From: Rhodoligotrophos defluvii
Lineage (GTDB): Bacteria; Pseudomonadota; Alphaproteobacteria; Rhizobiales; Im1
Assembly (NCBI RefSeq): GCF_005281615.1
Contig: NZ_SZZM01000006.1
Span: 124,001 to 188,000 of the forward strand
Reading direction: 5' to 3'
DNA length: 64,000 nucleotides
Shown here: piece after piece, positions 1 to 7,123 of the stretch
Numbering within the stretch: position 1 is the stretch's first letter
How the letters are laid out: each line of letters opens with the position of its first letter
Translations under genes and position numbers: made by a program
The notes under the pieces: generated by a model
Told to the model about the DNA's origin: nothing
Seen by the model: only the letters and a program-made list of their open reading frames with translations
Databases searched by the model: none

Positions 1-408
1 ACCTTCGACCACCTGCGCGAGCGCTTGCCCGGACGGGAGATCTTCGTGTTCGAGCGCAGCCCGGCTGCGCATCCGAAATCGATGCCGGATGAGGCACACC
101 TGATCATTGGGGACGTGACGAAGACCCTGCCCGCCGCCGTCGAACGCTTTGCCGGTCGGGTGGTGCTACTGCACAGCGATCTGGGCAGCGCGGATCTCGA
201 GGAGAATGCCCGGCTGGCCCGGTTCCTGTCAGGCACCATTCCCCCGCTTCTGGCGGAGGGCGCAATCGTGCTGTGCGACCCCGCCCTGGATCTGCCGAGG
301 GCGGAGCGCCTGCAACTTCCGCCTACCGTGCAGAAGGATCGCTACTATATGTATCGGTGGAAGATGCGCGCGGCGCAGCCGGCATCGGCTATTCAAGAAT
401 CATTCTAA
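1..408 (+). CDS. Class I SAM-dependent methyltransferase, C-terminal part
   Basis: The frame is open from the first base, so the gene begins before the window; only about the last 135 residues are present. The visible part starts TFDHLRERLPGREIFVFER and contains the acidic loop IIGDVTKTLP and the stretch VVLLHSDLGS. This fits the second half of a Rossmann-type methyltransferase of the kind common in Rhizobiales. The glycine-rich SAM motif would lie upstream and cannot be checked, and the substrate is unknown. The stop codon sits inside the Irr-like box that precedes the next gene, so the two genes are adjacent but probably separately controlled. Confidence 0.7.
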   Translation, partial: TFDHLRERLPGREIFVFERSPAAHPKSMPDEAHLIIGDVTKTLPAAVERFAGRVVLLHSDLGSADLEENARLARFLSGTIPPLLAEGAIVLCDPALDLPRAERLQLPPTVQKDRYYMYRWKMRAAQPASAIQESF

Positions 409-409
409 T
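393..409 (+). promoter_or_regulatory. Candidate Irr box (ICE) upstream of the Rrf2 regulator
   Basis: TCAAGAATCATTCTAAT contains the near-palindrome AGAAT-C-ATTCT. It fits the alphaproteobacterial iron control element TTTRGAAYNRTTCYAAA at 14 of 17 positions. It overlaps the stop codon of the methyltransferase and lies 75 bp before the regulator start. Irr boxes control iron genes in Rhizobiales. The match was made by eye. Confidence 0.45.
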
Positions 410-483
410 ATGCTAGAGTGCCGGTTGGAGCCTGTGACGGCCTCCAGACGTCCGGTACGGACGCTTCAAGCGGAACCAGACCC

Positions 484-969
484 ATGCGCCTGACGAAGAT
501 GACCAGCTATGCCCTACGGATCCTGATCCATTGCGGGCAGACTCCGTCGCGGAAGGTCAAGACGTCCGATATTGCGCAAGCCTATCAGATCACCGAGGCC
601 AACGTGTCGAAGGTGGTGCAGCTGCTGGTGCGCGCCGGCCTGCTGGAGACGGTGCGCGGGCCCGGCGGCGGATTGACGCTGGCGCGGGCCCCGGAGGAGA
701 TCCGCATCGGCGACATCATTCGGGCGACCGAAGACACCACCATCCAGACCGATTGCTTCGGCCAGGGCGTCGACGAGTGCGCCATTCTCAAGGCGGTGCC
801 GATCAACCGGGTGTTCGACAATGCGGTGAATGCGTTCATCGAGGTGCTGGACCGCCACACCCTCGCCGAGTTCATCCGCGCCCGGCCGGGCTCGGCCCTG
901 TTCGCGCAGATCGCAGCCGCCGGCGAGGCGGGCGACGAGGCGCGGCGACCAGCCGGCGGGCTGGTCTAG
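484..969 (+). CDS. RirA-like Rrf2 family iron-responsive regulator
   Basis: This 161-residue Rrf2 protein starts MRLTKMTSYALRIL, as RirA proteins do. Its N-terminal winged helix (about 1-80) includes the recognition region ITEANVSKVVQLLVRAG and the GPGGGLTLA wing. RirA binds a fragile Fe-S cluster through three cysteines at positions 91, 99 and 105. Here C91 (TDCFGQ) and C99 (DECAIL) are present, but position 105 is Val (LKAVPI). The gene stands next to the heme uptake operon, has an Irr-like box upstream, and a RirA-type operator lies in front of hmuP. A role in iron-dependent repression of heme uptake is inferred. An NsrR- or IscR-type sensor is less likely because of the context. ATG 484 is chosen because the family always begins MRLT. 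Confidence 0.75.
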   Translation: MRLTKMTSYALRILIHCGQTPSRKVKTSDIAQAYQITEANVSKVVQLLVRAGLLETVRGPGGGLTLARAPEEIRIGDIIRATEDTTIQTDCFGQGVDECAILKAVPINRVFDNAVNAFIEVLDRHTLAEFIRARPGSALFAQIAAAGEAGDEARRPAGGLV

Positions 970-1024
970 AGCGTCCCGGGTTCGGGTGCTTTATGGGCCC
1001 CACCCGGCCACCTTACGGCGTCCA

Positions 1025-1088
1025 CCCTCCCCTCCAGGAAGGGACAATCCGCAGACCCTCGCTTCCTTCCCTCCCTTCCAGGGGAGGG
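1025..1088. terminator. Long imperfect inverted repeat between convergent genes
   Basis: The arms at 1025-1044 and 1072-1088 pair over 17 bp with a 3-nt bulge (CCCTCCCCT, CCA bulge, GGAAGGGA against TCCCTTCC, AGGGGAGGG). The loop is about 27 nt. It lies between the convergent regulator and hmuV, so a bidirectional transcription stop is plausible. There is no clear T-run. Confidence 0.4.
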
Positions 1089-1116
1089 ACGCGCGTAAAT
1101 GGCTCACTGGTACTGC

Positions 1117-1929
1117 TCATCGTGCGGTATGGGGCAGGAGGAACGGCTTGCCTCCGCTCGGCACCTGATTGAGCGTTACCGGCACGTCGAACACCTGCGC
1201 GATCACCTCGGTGGTGAGGGTTTCGGCGGGAGTGCCCCGCGCGGCGACCCGGCCGTTGGAGAGAATGACGAGCTCGTCCGCATAGAGGCTCGCCAGGTTG
1301 ATGTCGTGCAGGATGGCGAAGGCCCCGCCGCCTTGGGCGACGAAATCCCGGACGATATCGAGCGTCTCGAGCTGGTGCCGGAGATCGAGATTGGAGATTG
1401 GCTCGTCCAGGAAGAGATAGGGTGCCGCGCCAAGCCGGCGCGAGACTTCCAGCTGACAGCAGATGCGGGCGATATGCACCCGCTGCTGCTCACCTCCGGA
1501 TAGTTGCTGGTAATACCGGCCTGCATAGCTCAGCAGCCCCACCCGCGACAAAGCGACGCGAACCGCCTCCTCCTGCTGGCGGTGCCGGTCGCGTCCGCCG
1601 CCCGCGAGGGAATGACCCCCGGCGGCAATCAGGCCGAGCTCGACGACCTCGCGCACGGTGAAGGGAAAGGCGAGATGGCTCTTCTGCGGGAGAACGGCCC
1701 GACGCAAGGCCAGCTCGCTCTTGCGCCAGGCGGCGAGCGGGCGGCCGTCAAGGGTGATGCGGCCGGCGCTCACGGGAAGATCGGCGGTGAGGCAGGCTAG
1801 CAGCGTGGATTTGCCTGCCCCGTTCGGCCCCAGCACCACCGTCAGCCGGCCAGGCTGCACCGAGAGGCTGACATCGGACAGAATCTCGCGGGCGCCACGC
1901 CGGCATGTGATGTGAGCAGCTTCGATCAT
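1117..1929 (-). CDS. hmuV: Heme ABC transporter ATP-binding protein HmuV
   Basis: This 270-residue ABC ATPase powers import of heme from the periplasm. Visible motifs in order are Walker A GPNGAGKS, a Q-loop region (VLPQKSHLAFPF), the signature LSGGEQQR, Walker B YLFLDEP and the switch His in AILHDINLA. The FecC/BtuD-type subfamily and the order behind hmuT and hmuU support heme (hemin) as substrate. I chose ATG 1929 (MIEAAHITCRRG) because it lies 2 bp after the hmuU stop; a longer frame reaching 1971 would run into hmuU. It is the last gene of the hmuPTUV set and converges on the Rrf2 regulator. Confidence 0.92.
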   Translation of the reverse strand: MIEAAHITCRRGAREILSDVSLSVQPGRLTVVLGPNGAGKSTLLACLTADLPVSAGRITLDGRPLAAWRKSELALRRAVLPQKSHLAFPFTVREVVELGLIAAGGHSLAGGGRDRHRQQEEAVRVALSRVGLLSYAGRYYQQLSGGEQQRVHIARICCQLEVSRRLGAAPYLFLDEPISNLDLRHQLETLDIVRDFVAQGGGAFAILHDINLASLYADELVILSNGRVAARGTPAETLTTEVIAQVFDVPVTLNQVPSGGKPFLLPHTAR

Positions 1930-1931
1930 GG

Positions 1932-3026
1932 TCACAGATCCACAAGCGAGCGGCGGCGCAGCAGCAGCCACAAGAAGAACGGCGCGCCGATCAGAGCGGT
2001 GACGATGCCGATGGGCAGCTCGGCCGGCGCGACCGCCGTGCGGCTCACGATATCGGCACCGATCAGCAGGATGGCGCCGAGCAGGGCGCTGCCGATCAGC
2101 AGAGCGCGGTGGCGCGGGCCTATCCCCAAGCGCAGGAGGTGCGGCACCACGATGCCGATGAAGCCGATCGGCCCGGCCGCGGCCACCGAGGCACCGACGC
2201 TCAATGCCACGATCACGATAGCGAGCCGCTTCACAGTCTGCACCTCCACCCCGAGATGGCCAGCCTCAGCTTCGCCGAGCAGAAGGGCATCGAGACGGTC
2301 CGCCAGCCAGGGAATGGAGATGAGGGCCACAAGGATGAAGGGCGCCGAGATCAACACCTTTTCCATGGTGGCACCGCCCAAGCTGCCCATGGTCCAGAAG
2401 GTGAGGTCGCGCAGCTGCTGGTCATCGCTCAGATAGGTGAGATAGCCGGTCAGGGCGCCGGCCAGGGCCCCCAAGGCGATGCCGGCCAGCAGCATGGTGG
2501 CGACCGAGGTGCGCCCGGCGCGGGTGGCGATGCGGTAGAGCAGCGTGGTGGTGATAAGCGCGCCGAAGAAGGCCGCCACCGGCAGGGCGTAGGGTCCGAT
2601 CAGCCGGGCGGTTTCGGGCAGGAAAATCGGGATCCCGATGATGACGATCACTGCCGCCAGGCCGGCGCCGGAGGACACACCCACCAGGCCCGGATCAGCC
2701 AGGGGATTGCGGAACAGGCCCTGGAGCACGACGCCCGAGACCGCCAGCGCCGCACCGATGATGATGCCCAAGAGGGTGCGCGGCAGTCTGATATCGAGGA
2801 TGATCGTATCGCGTAGGGCAGCTTCATTTCCCGAGGCTCCCCTGAGGCTTGCCCAGATGGCCTCCCAGGCCGCCCCGGGCGTGAACCCGGTGGCGCCGAT
2901 GCTCAGCGAGAGGAATGCCGCGAGCGCCAGTCCGCCAACCAGCAGCCAGATGACGAGCCGGGCGGTCCGGCGACGATCACCGCCTAAGACGGCGATCTCT
3001 TCTGATTTGCTTTCGGCTATGGCCAC
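1932..3026 (-). CDS. hmuU: Heme ABC transporter permease HmuU (FecCD family)
   Basis: This 364-residue polytopic inner-membrane protein has the FecCD permease pattern of about ten hydrophobic helices. Conserved stretches include RLPRTLLGIIIGAALAVSG near residue 80, FRNPLADPGLVGVSSGAGLAA, and the C-terminal GPIGFIGIVVPHLLR and RTAVAPAELPIGIVTALIGAPFF. It forms the channel through which HmuT-delivered heme passes, driven by HmuV. It lies 46 bp downstream of hmuT and 2 bp before hmuV, so it is clearly co-transcribed. Confidence 0.93.
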   Translation of the reverse strand: MAIAESKSEEIAVLGGDRRRTARLVIWLLVGGLALAAFLSLSIGATGFTPGAAWEAIWASLRGASGNEAALRDTIILDIRLPRTLLGIIIGAALAVSGVVLQGLFRNPLADPGLVGVSSGAGLAAVIVIIGIPIFLPETARLIGPYALPVAAFFGALITTTLLYRIATRAGRTSVATMLLAGIALGALAGALTGYLTYLSDDQQLRDLTFWTMGSLGGATMEKVLISAPFILVALISIPWLADRLDALLLGEAEAGHLGVEVQTVKRLAIVIVALSVGASVAAAGPIGFIGIVVPHLLRLGIGPRHRALLIGSALLGAILLIGADIVSRTAVAPAELPIGIVTALIGAPFFLWLLLRRRSLVDL

Positions 3027-3072
3027 TGTACCGACACCACTGCTGTCCCGTTATAGAATGGGCGCTGCGGGG

Positions 3073-4020
3073 TCACTTCGTCCATGGCCGCTCGGGGAGC
3101 GGCGCGATCGCCGCGTCCGGATGGAGCTTGGCGGCCAGGGTCGCGGCCGCATGCGCGGTGCGCGGGCCGAAGCCGAGTAGATACAGGCCGTCCATGGTGA
3201 TCAGCCGCTTGTTGCGCCCTGCCGGCGTCTGAGCGATCGCGGGATTGGCGAAAAGGGCCTCGCCCGGCGCATGGGCGCCAGAGCGGGTCATCATCAGGAT
3301 CACGTCCGGTGCCGCCGCGATTATGGCTTCGCCATTCACCTGCTTGTAGCCGGCAAAATCGGTCAGCGCATTTTCGGCTTTGGCCAGCTTGATCATCTCG
3401 TCAGCCGAGGTGCCCGCGCCGGCGGCCATCATGCGGTCGCCCGCCGTGCTCAGAATGAACAGGACCTTCGGCCGGTCGTTCACCTTGGCAAGCTGCTCCT
3501 CAAGGCTACGGAAATCCGCAAGCAGCGTGGCGGCCAGGTGCTCACCCTCGGAGGGCTTGCCCATGACCTTGCCGACGAAGCGGATCTTCTCGGCAATGCC
3601 CTCAGGGCTCGCCTCGTCCGGAACGGTCACGAAGGGGACCGACGCGTTCTGCAGCTGGCCGACCACATCCTTGGGCCCGGCATCAGCTTCGGCAAGGATG
3701 AGGGTGGGCTTCACGGAGAGCAAGCCTTCCGAGGAAAGCGCGCGCAGATAGCCGACATTCGGGTGTTCGGCCAGAGCGGCCGCCGGATAGAGGCTGGTGG
3801 TGTCCACCGCGACGATACGGTCCTGCAGCCCGAGCGCATAGAGAATCTCGGTCACGGAGCCGCCCGCGGCAACCGTGCGAGAGGTATCCGTCACCTCGAC
3901 CTGTCGTCCGCTGCCATCGGTTATGGTGGCAGCGGTTGCCGGTTGCATCAGTGCAGCCGAAGCCAGCATTGCCATAACCAGAAGGCGGCGGCCCTGCTGC
4001 AGTCCCTTCATCGAACCCAT
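3073..4020 (-). CDS. hmuT: Heme ABC transporter substrate-binding protein HmuT
   Basis: This 315-residue protein has an N-terminal signal peptide (MLASAALMQPATA). It is followed by a periplasmic binding protein fold of the TroA/FecB cluster: DGSGRQVEVTDTSRTVAAGG, then SVTEILYALGLQDRIVAVD, and NVGYLRALSSEGLLSVKPTLIL. The Tyr in NVGYLRALS is the conserved candidate axial heme ligand of HmuT and ShuT proteins. It captures heme delivered by the outer-membrane receptor and hands it to HmuUV. It lies between hmuP and hmuU. No HmuS-type heme chaperone gene is next to it; cytoplasmic heme degradation is probably done by the IsdG-type enzyme at 8285. Confidence 0.9.
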   Translation of the reverse strand: MGSMKGLQQGRRLLVMAMLASAALMQPATAATITDGSGRQVEVTDTSRTVAAGGSVTEILYALGLQDRIVAVDTTSLYPAAALAEHPNVGYLRALSSEGLLSVKPTLILAEADAGPKDVVGQLQNASVPFVTVPDEASPEGIAEKIRFVGKVMGKPSEGEHLAATLLADFRSLEEQLAKVNDRPKVLFILSTAGDRMMAAGAGTSADEMIKLAKAENALTDFAGYKQVNGEAIIAAAPDVILMMTRSGAHAPGEALFANPAIAQTPAGRNKRLITMDGLYLLGFGPRTAHAAATLAAKLHPDAAIAPLPERPWTK

Positions 4021-4056
4021 GAAAAAAGCCTCTGTCCAATCCTCTTCCGCGGCGGC

Positions 4057-4254
4057 TCACTTGTTCAGAACGAGCTTGCCCTGCTTGGTGACGCGAAGCG
4101 TGTACACCTCGCCTCCATGGGCGATCAGGGCGCTGGTCTGGCCGCAGAAGATCGCCTCCGACTGGATGAGCCGGCGCGTCTTGCCCAGCAACTCCGACTC
4201 AACTTCAACCGACGGAAGTCCGGCGTCGCGCCGCTCGTCCTTTTCCTCTGCCAT
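4057..4254 (-). CDS. hmuP: Hemin uptake protein HemP/HmuP
   Basis: This is a small 65-residue protein ending in the HemP/HmuP pattern EVYTLRVTKQGKLVLNK, with an upstream TSALIAHGG strand. HmuP proteins act in Bradyrhizobium and Burkholderia as activators of the heme receptor gene. ATG 4254 (MAEEKDERR) gives the usual family length. The frame could extend to 4299 (MCGTELVPRG), but that would place the start only 5 bp from the operator core. First gene of hmuPTUV and divergent from the receptor, which fits a role in coordinating both transcripts. Confidence 0.85.
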   Translation of the reverse strand: MAEEKDERRDAGLPSVEVESELLGKTRRLIQSEAIFCGQTSALIAHGGEVYTLRVTKQGKLVLNK

Positions 4255-4303
4255 CGTCACTTCAACCCTTCCCCGAGGCACCAATTCCGTGCCGCACAAT
4301 TGT

Positions 4304-4318
4304 TGACTTTAATAGTCA
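4304..4318. promoter_or_regulatory. RirA-type iron-responsive operator (TGA-N9-TCA)
   Basis: TGACTTTAATAGTCA is a perfect TGACT/AGTCA palindrome with a 5-nt centre. It fits the rhizobial iron-responsive operator TGA-N9-TCA bound by RirA. It sits between the divergent hmuP and hmuR genes and overlaps the predicted hmuP -10 element, so repression in iron-replete cells is expected. Confidence 0.65.
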
Positions 4319-4336
4319 GCTTATCCTAGAACGCAA
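4309..4336 (-). promoter_or_regulatory. Candidate sigma-70 promoter of hmuPTUV
   Basis: On the minus strand, TTGCGT (4336-4331) and TATTAA (4314-4309) are separated by 16 bp and point toward hmuP. The -10 element is inside the TGA-N9-TCA operator. Found by eye; no start site is known. Confidence 0.35.
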
Positions 4337-4453
4337 GAGACAAGCTTTGGGGCGGGGCTCCGGCTTGGCGATGCCAGCCAAAGATCATCCGGTCGAGTAG
4401 CCAGCGAACCACACGCTCGGGGTTGAGCGGGATTTGGGTTCGGAGGGTGAACC

Positions 4454-6529
4454 ATGTGTAGTCGGTTGGCGTGGCTGCGCCGAGCGATCATGACGAGTGC
4501 TGCATTCACGGCCATGATGGCGGCCGCAAATGCTCAGGAAACGGCAGCGGTCCAGGGTCCAGTGCCACCGGAGGGAGAGCCGGTGCCGCAGGAATGGCTG
4601 ACGCTTGATGAAATCACCGTCGTGCCGGGGAAGATCGAGGAGACGCCGATCGACTCGCCTACGGCGGTGAGCATCGTGAACGAGGAAAAGCTGCAGCTGC
4701 GGCAGGCGGAAACCTTGAACGACATTTTCCGCGGCATGCCGAGCGTTACCGCAGTGCAGGACCGCGACCAGCCGGGCGGAGCCATCAATATCCGCGGCCT
4801 GCAGGATTTCGGACGGGTGGCCGTGATCGTGGACGGGGCGCGGCAGAACTTCCAGATCTCCAAGCATAACGGCCAGAACCTGATCTTCATCGAGCCGGAG
4901 CTGCTGAAGGCGGTGACGGTGGTACGCGGCCCGGTGGCCAATATCTATGGTTCCGGCGCGATCGGTGGCGTGGTTGCCTTCGAGACCAAGGATGCCCGTG
5001 ACATTCTCGATCCCGGCCAGTTCGCAGGCGGCATTCTGCGCAGCGGCTATGAGACCAATGGCGATGGCTGGTTCCTCAGCGGTTCAGGCGCCATGCAGTA
5101 CGAGGCGTTCGATGCGGTGGGGAACATCACCTATCGCGAGCGCGACGACTACAAGAACGGCAAGGGCGAGACCGTCGACGGGTCGGGCTTCGACATCCTG
5201 AGCGGCTTTGCCAAGATGGGCTACCGGCCGGCCGAAGGGCACGAGATCAAGGTCAGCTATATCGGCACGGACGACCATTGGCTGGACGAATCGGAAAGCG
5301 TCGCCCGCGACAGCCGGCTCACCAGCAATATTGGCGTTCTGCGCTATACCTTCGATGATCCGACCGGGGATTTCTGGAACCTGTCGGCCAGCGGCTACAT
5401 CTCCAATACGGATCTTGACCAGCGCAACGAGACCGGCGTGGCGGAAGGCTTCAGCCGCGATTTCAAGCTCACCACCTATGGCTTCGACGTCTATAACACG
5501 ACGCTGTTCGAGACCGGCTTCATCGGCCACACCCTCACCTATGGCGGCGACTTCTTCACTGACGACGTGAAGACCGAGGACGTTGCCGGCACGGGTGACC
5601 TGTTCACGCCGGGCGGCACGCGCGATGCCTATGGCGCCTTCATCCAGGACAGGATGACCTTCACGCCCTGGCTTTATCTGATCGCCGCCGGCCGTTTCGA
5701 CGGCTATGAGCTCAATGGCACCGACACCATCACGGGCGACCCGGTCGATAACGAGGGCGACCGGATCTCGCCGAAGGTGACCGTGGCAGTGAAGCCGTTC
5801 TATACGTATTTCGAAGGGCTGGAGCTTTACGGCACCTATGCGGAGGGATATCGCGCGCCGAGCGTGACGGAGACGCTGATCTCCGGCATCCACCCGCCGC
5901 CGGCCACCTTCCCTTTCCTGCCCAATCCCAACCTGAAGCCCGAGACGGCCAAGACGATCGAGCTGGGCATCAACTTCAAATACAATAGCCTGTTCACCGC
6001 TGGCGACGCCCTGCGGATCAAGACTGCCGTATTCCAGAACGACGTGGATGACCTGATCTCGTTCGAGCAGGTGCTGCCGACGCCCTTTCCGTTCGGCAGT
6101 TATCAATACATCAACGTGGCCAAGGCGCGGATCAAGGGCTTCGAATTCGAGGGCATGTATGATGCCGGGTTCATGTTCGCGGGCCTGAGCGGACAAATCC
6201 TGCGCGGCAAGGACCAGACCACCGATGAGTGGCTGAACTCGATACCGCCGGACCAGCTTACCGGCATTCTCGGCTTCCGCTTTCTGGACGAGCGGCTCGA
6301 GGTGGGCACCGAGGTCACCGCCACCGCCAAGCAGCATAGGGTGAGCGACCCCGACCTGAAGACCAGCCCTTTCACTCTGGTCGACCTGTTCGTGGGCTAT
6401 GCCTATAGCCGCGACCTGCGGTTCGACGTGCGCTTCAACAATATTCTCGATGAAAACTACCGGCCGTTCCTGAACCAGACGGATATGCCCGGCTTCAATA
6501 CGAAGTTCGCCATGACGATGAGGTTCTGA
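4454..6529 (+). CDS. hmuR: TonB-dependent heme/hemoglobin receptor HmuR
   Basis: This 691-residue outer-membrane receptor has a signal peptide ending near AAANAQ. A TonB box-like segment LDEITVVPG follows near residue 50. Then come the plug domain (TLNDIFRGMPSVTAVQDRD, INIRGLQDFGRVAVIVDGARQ, VVRGPVANIYGSGAIGGVV) and a beta-barrel ending in the aromatic RF, with the receptor motif YAEGYRAPSVTE. The plug most resembles TonB-hemoglobin/heme receptors. ATG 4454 follows GGAGG with good spacing. Divergence from hmuP across an iron operator and the nearby tonB and heme oxygenase genes support heme as substrate. A strong hairpin follows the stop codon. Confidence 0.88.
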   Translation: MCSRLAWLRRAIMTSAAFTAMMAAANAQETAAVQGPVPPEGEPVPQEWLTLDEITVVPGKIEETPIDSPTAVSIVNEEKLQLRQAETLNDIFRGMPSVTAVQDRDQPGGAINIRGLQDFGRVAVIVDGARQNFQISKHNGQNLIFIEPELLKAVTVVRGPVANIYGSGAIGGVVAFETKDARDILDPGQFAGGILRSGYETNGDGWFLSGSGAMQYEAFDAVGNITYRERDDYKNGKGETVDGSGFDILSGFAKMGYRPAEGHEIKVSYIGTDDHWLDESESVARDSRLTSNIGVLRYTFDDPTGDFWNLSASGYISNTDLDQRNETGVAEGFSRDFKLTTYGFDVYNTTLFETGFIGHTLTYGGDFFTDDVKTEDVAGTGDLFTPGGTRDAYGAFIQDRMTFTPWLYLIAAGRFDGYELNGTDTITGDPVDNEGDRISPKVTVAVKPFYTYFEGLELYGTYAEGYRAPSVTETLISGIHPPPATFPFLPNPNLKPETAKTIELGINFKYNSLFTAGDALRIKTAVFQNDVDDLISFEQVLPTPFPFGSYQYINVAKARIKGFEFEGMYDAGFMFAGLSGQILRGKDQTTDEWLNSIPPDQLTGILGFRFLDERLEVGTEVTATAKQHRVSDPDLKTSPFTLVDLFVGYAYSRDLRFDVRFNNILDENYRPFLNQTDMPGFNTKFAMTMRF

Positions 6530-6534
6530 GCAAC

Positions 6535-6556
6535 AGGTGGAGCTGCGGCTCCACCT
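6535..6556 (+). terminator. Hairpin after hmuR
   Basis: Perfect 9-bp stem AGGTGGAGC/GCTCCACCT with a TGCG tetraloop, starting 5 bp after the hmuR stop. Only a short T-run (CTTTG) follows, so it may be a weak terminator or an mRNA-protecting stem between hmuR and the tonB pair. Confidence 0.55.
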
Positions 6557-6610
6557 GACCTTTGCAGCGATTGGACGTATGATCCATTCCGCAAAGAGGG
6601 AGGACGTGCC

Positions 6611-7123
6611 ATGAAGGGAGATCAGATCTTGAGCCTGCTTCGGAGATTGCGCGTCATATCATCGCGTTGCGTCGCAGGTGTTTTGTTCGTCGTGGCCGCG
6701 CCAGCGGTGTTCGCGTCCGCGGCTCTGGCGCAAAGCAATGCGCAACCCGAGGCGGCCAGCGCGCGCACGCTGGAGGTTGAGCTGAACCGGCTGGAGCAGC
6801 GCGAAGGCGCCTGCCGGTTGAGCATGGTCTACCGCAATCGCCTCGGCGCCGACATCGAAGCCCTGCAGCTTGAAGCGGTGCTGTTCGATGGCGATCAGCG
6901 GGTGGAGCGCTTCTTGGTGTTTTCCTCGAAGGCGCTGCCGGCCGGGAAGATCAGGGTTCAGCAGTTCGACATCCAGGGGCTTGAATGCGCCAGCGTCGGA
7001 TCGGTGCTGATCAACGACGTGAAGGCCTGCCAAGGCACCGGCCTCGAGCCGGCGCAATGCCTCGCGGCCCTCAGCCTATCGTCCAGGGCGGATACCAAGC
7101 TGATGAGCTCCGTGGACCAATGA
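6611..7123 (+). CDS. Conserved exported protein linked to TonB
   Basis: This 170-residue protein has a basic N-terminus and a hydrophobic signal (VAGVLFVVAAPAVFASAALAQ). The mature domain is soluble and contains four cysteines (EGACRLSM, GLECASV, VKACQG, PAQCLAA) that could form two periplasmic disulfides. Related alphaproteobacterial proteins of unknown function occur beside tonB and heme genes. GGGAGG lies before ATG 6611, and the stop overlaps the tonB start (ATGA), so the two are translationally coupled. A periplasmic accessory role in heme or TonB function is a guess from context only. Confidence 0.75.
   Translation: MKGDQILSLLRRLRVISSRCVAGVLFVVAAPAVFASAALAQSNAQPEAASARTLEVELNRLEQREGACRLSMVYRNRLGADIEALQLEAVLFDGDQRVERFLVFSSKALPAGKIRVQQFDIQGLECASVGSVLINDVKACQGTGLEPAQCLAALSLSSRADTKLMSSVDQ

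Noticed and set aside
4303-4327. TTGACT ... TATCCT as a plus-strand promoter for hmuR
   Set aside because: The spacing is only 13 bp; the sequence is better explained by the operator palindrome.
5084-6337. Long open frame on the minus strand opposite hmuR
   Set aside because: High-GC codon bias creates long antisense frames; the residues are Arg/Gly/Ala-rich without any domain, and hmuR fits fully on the plus strand.
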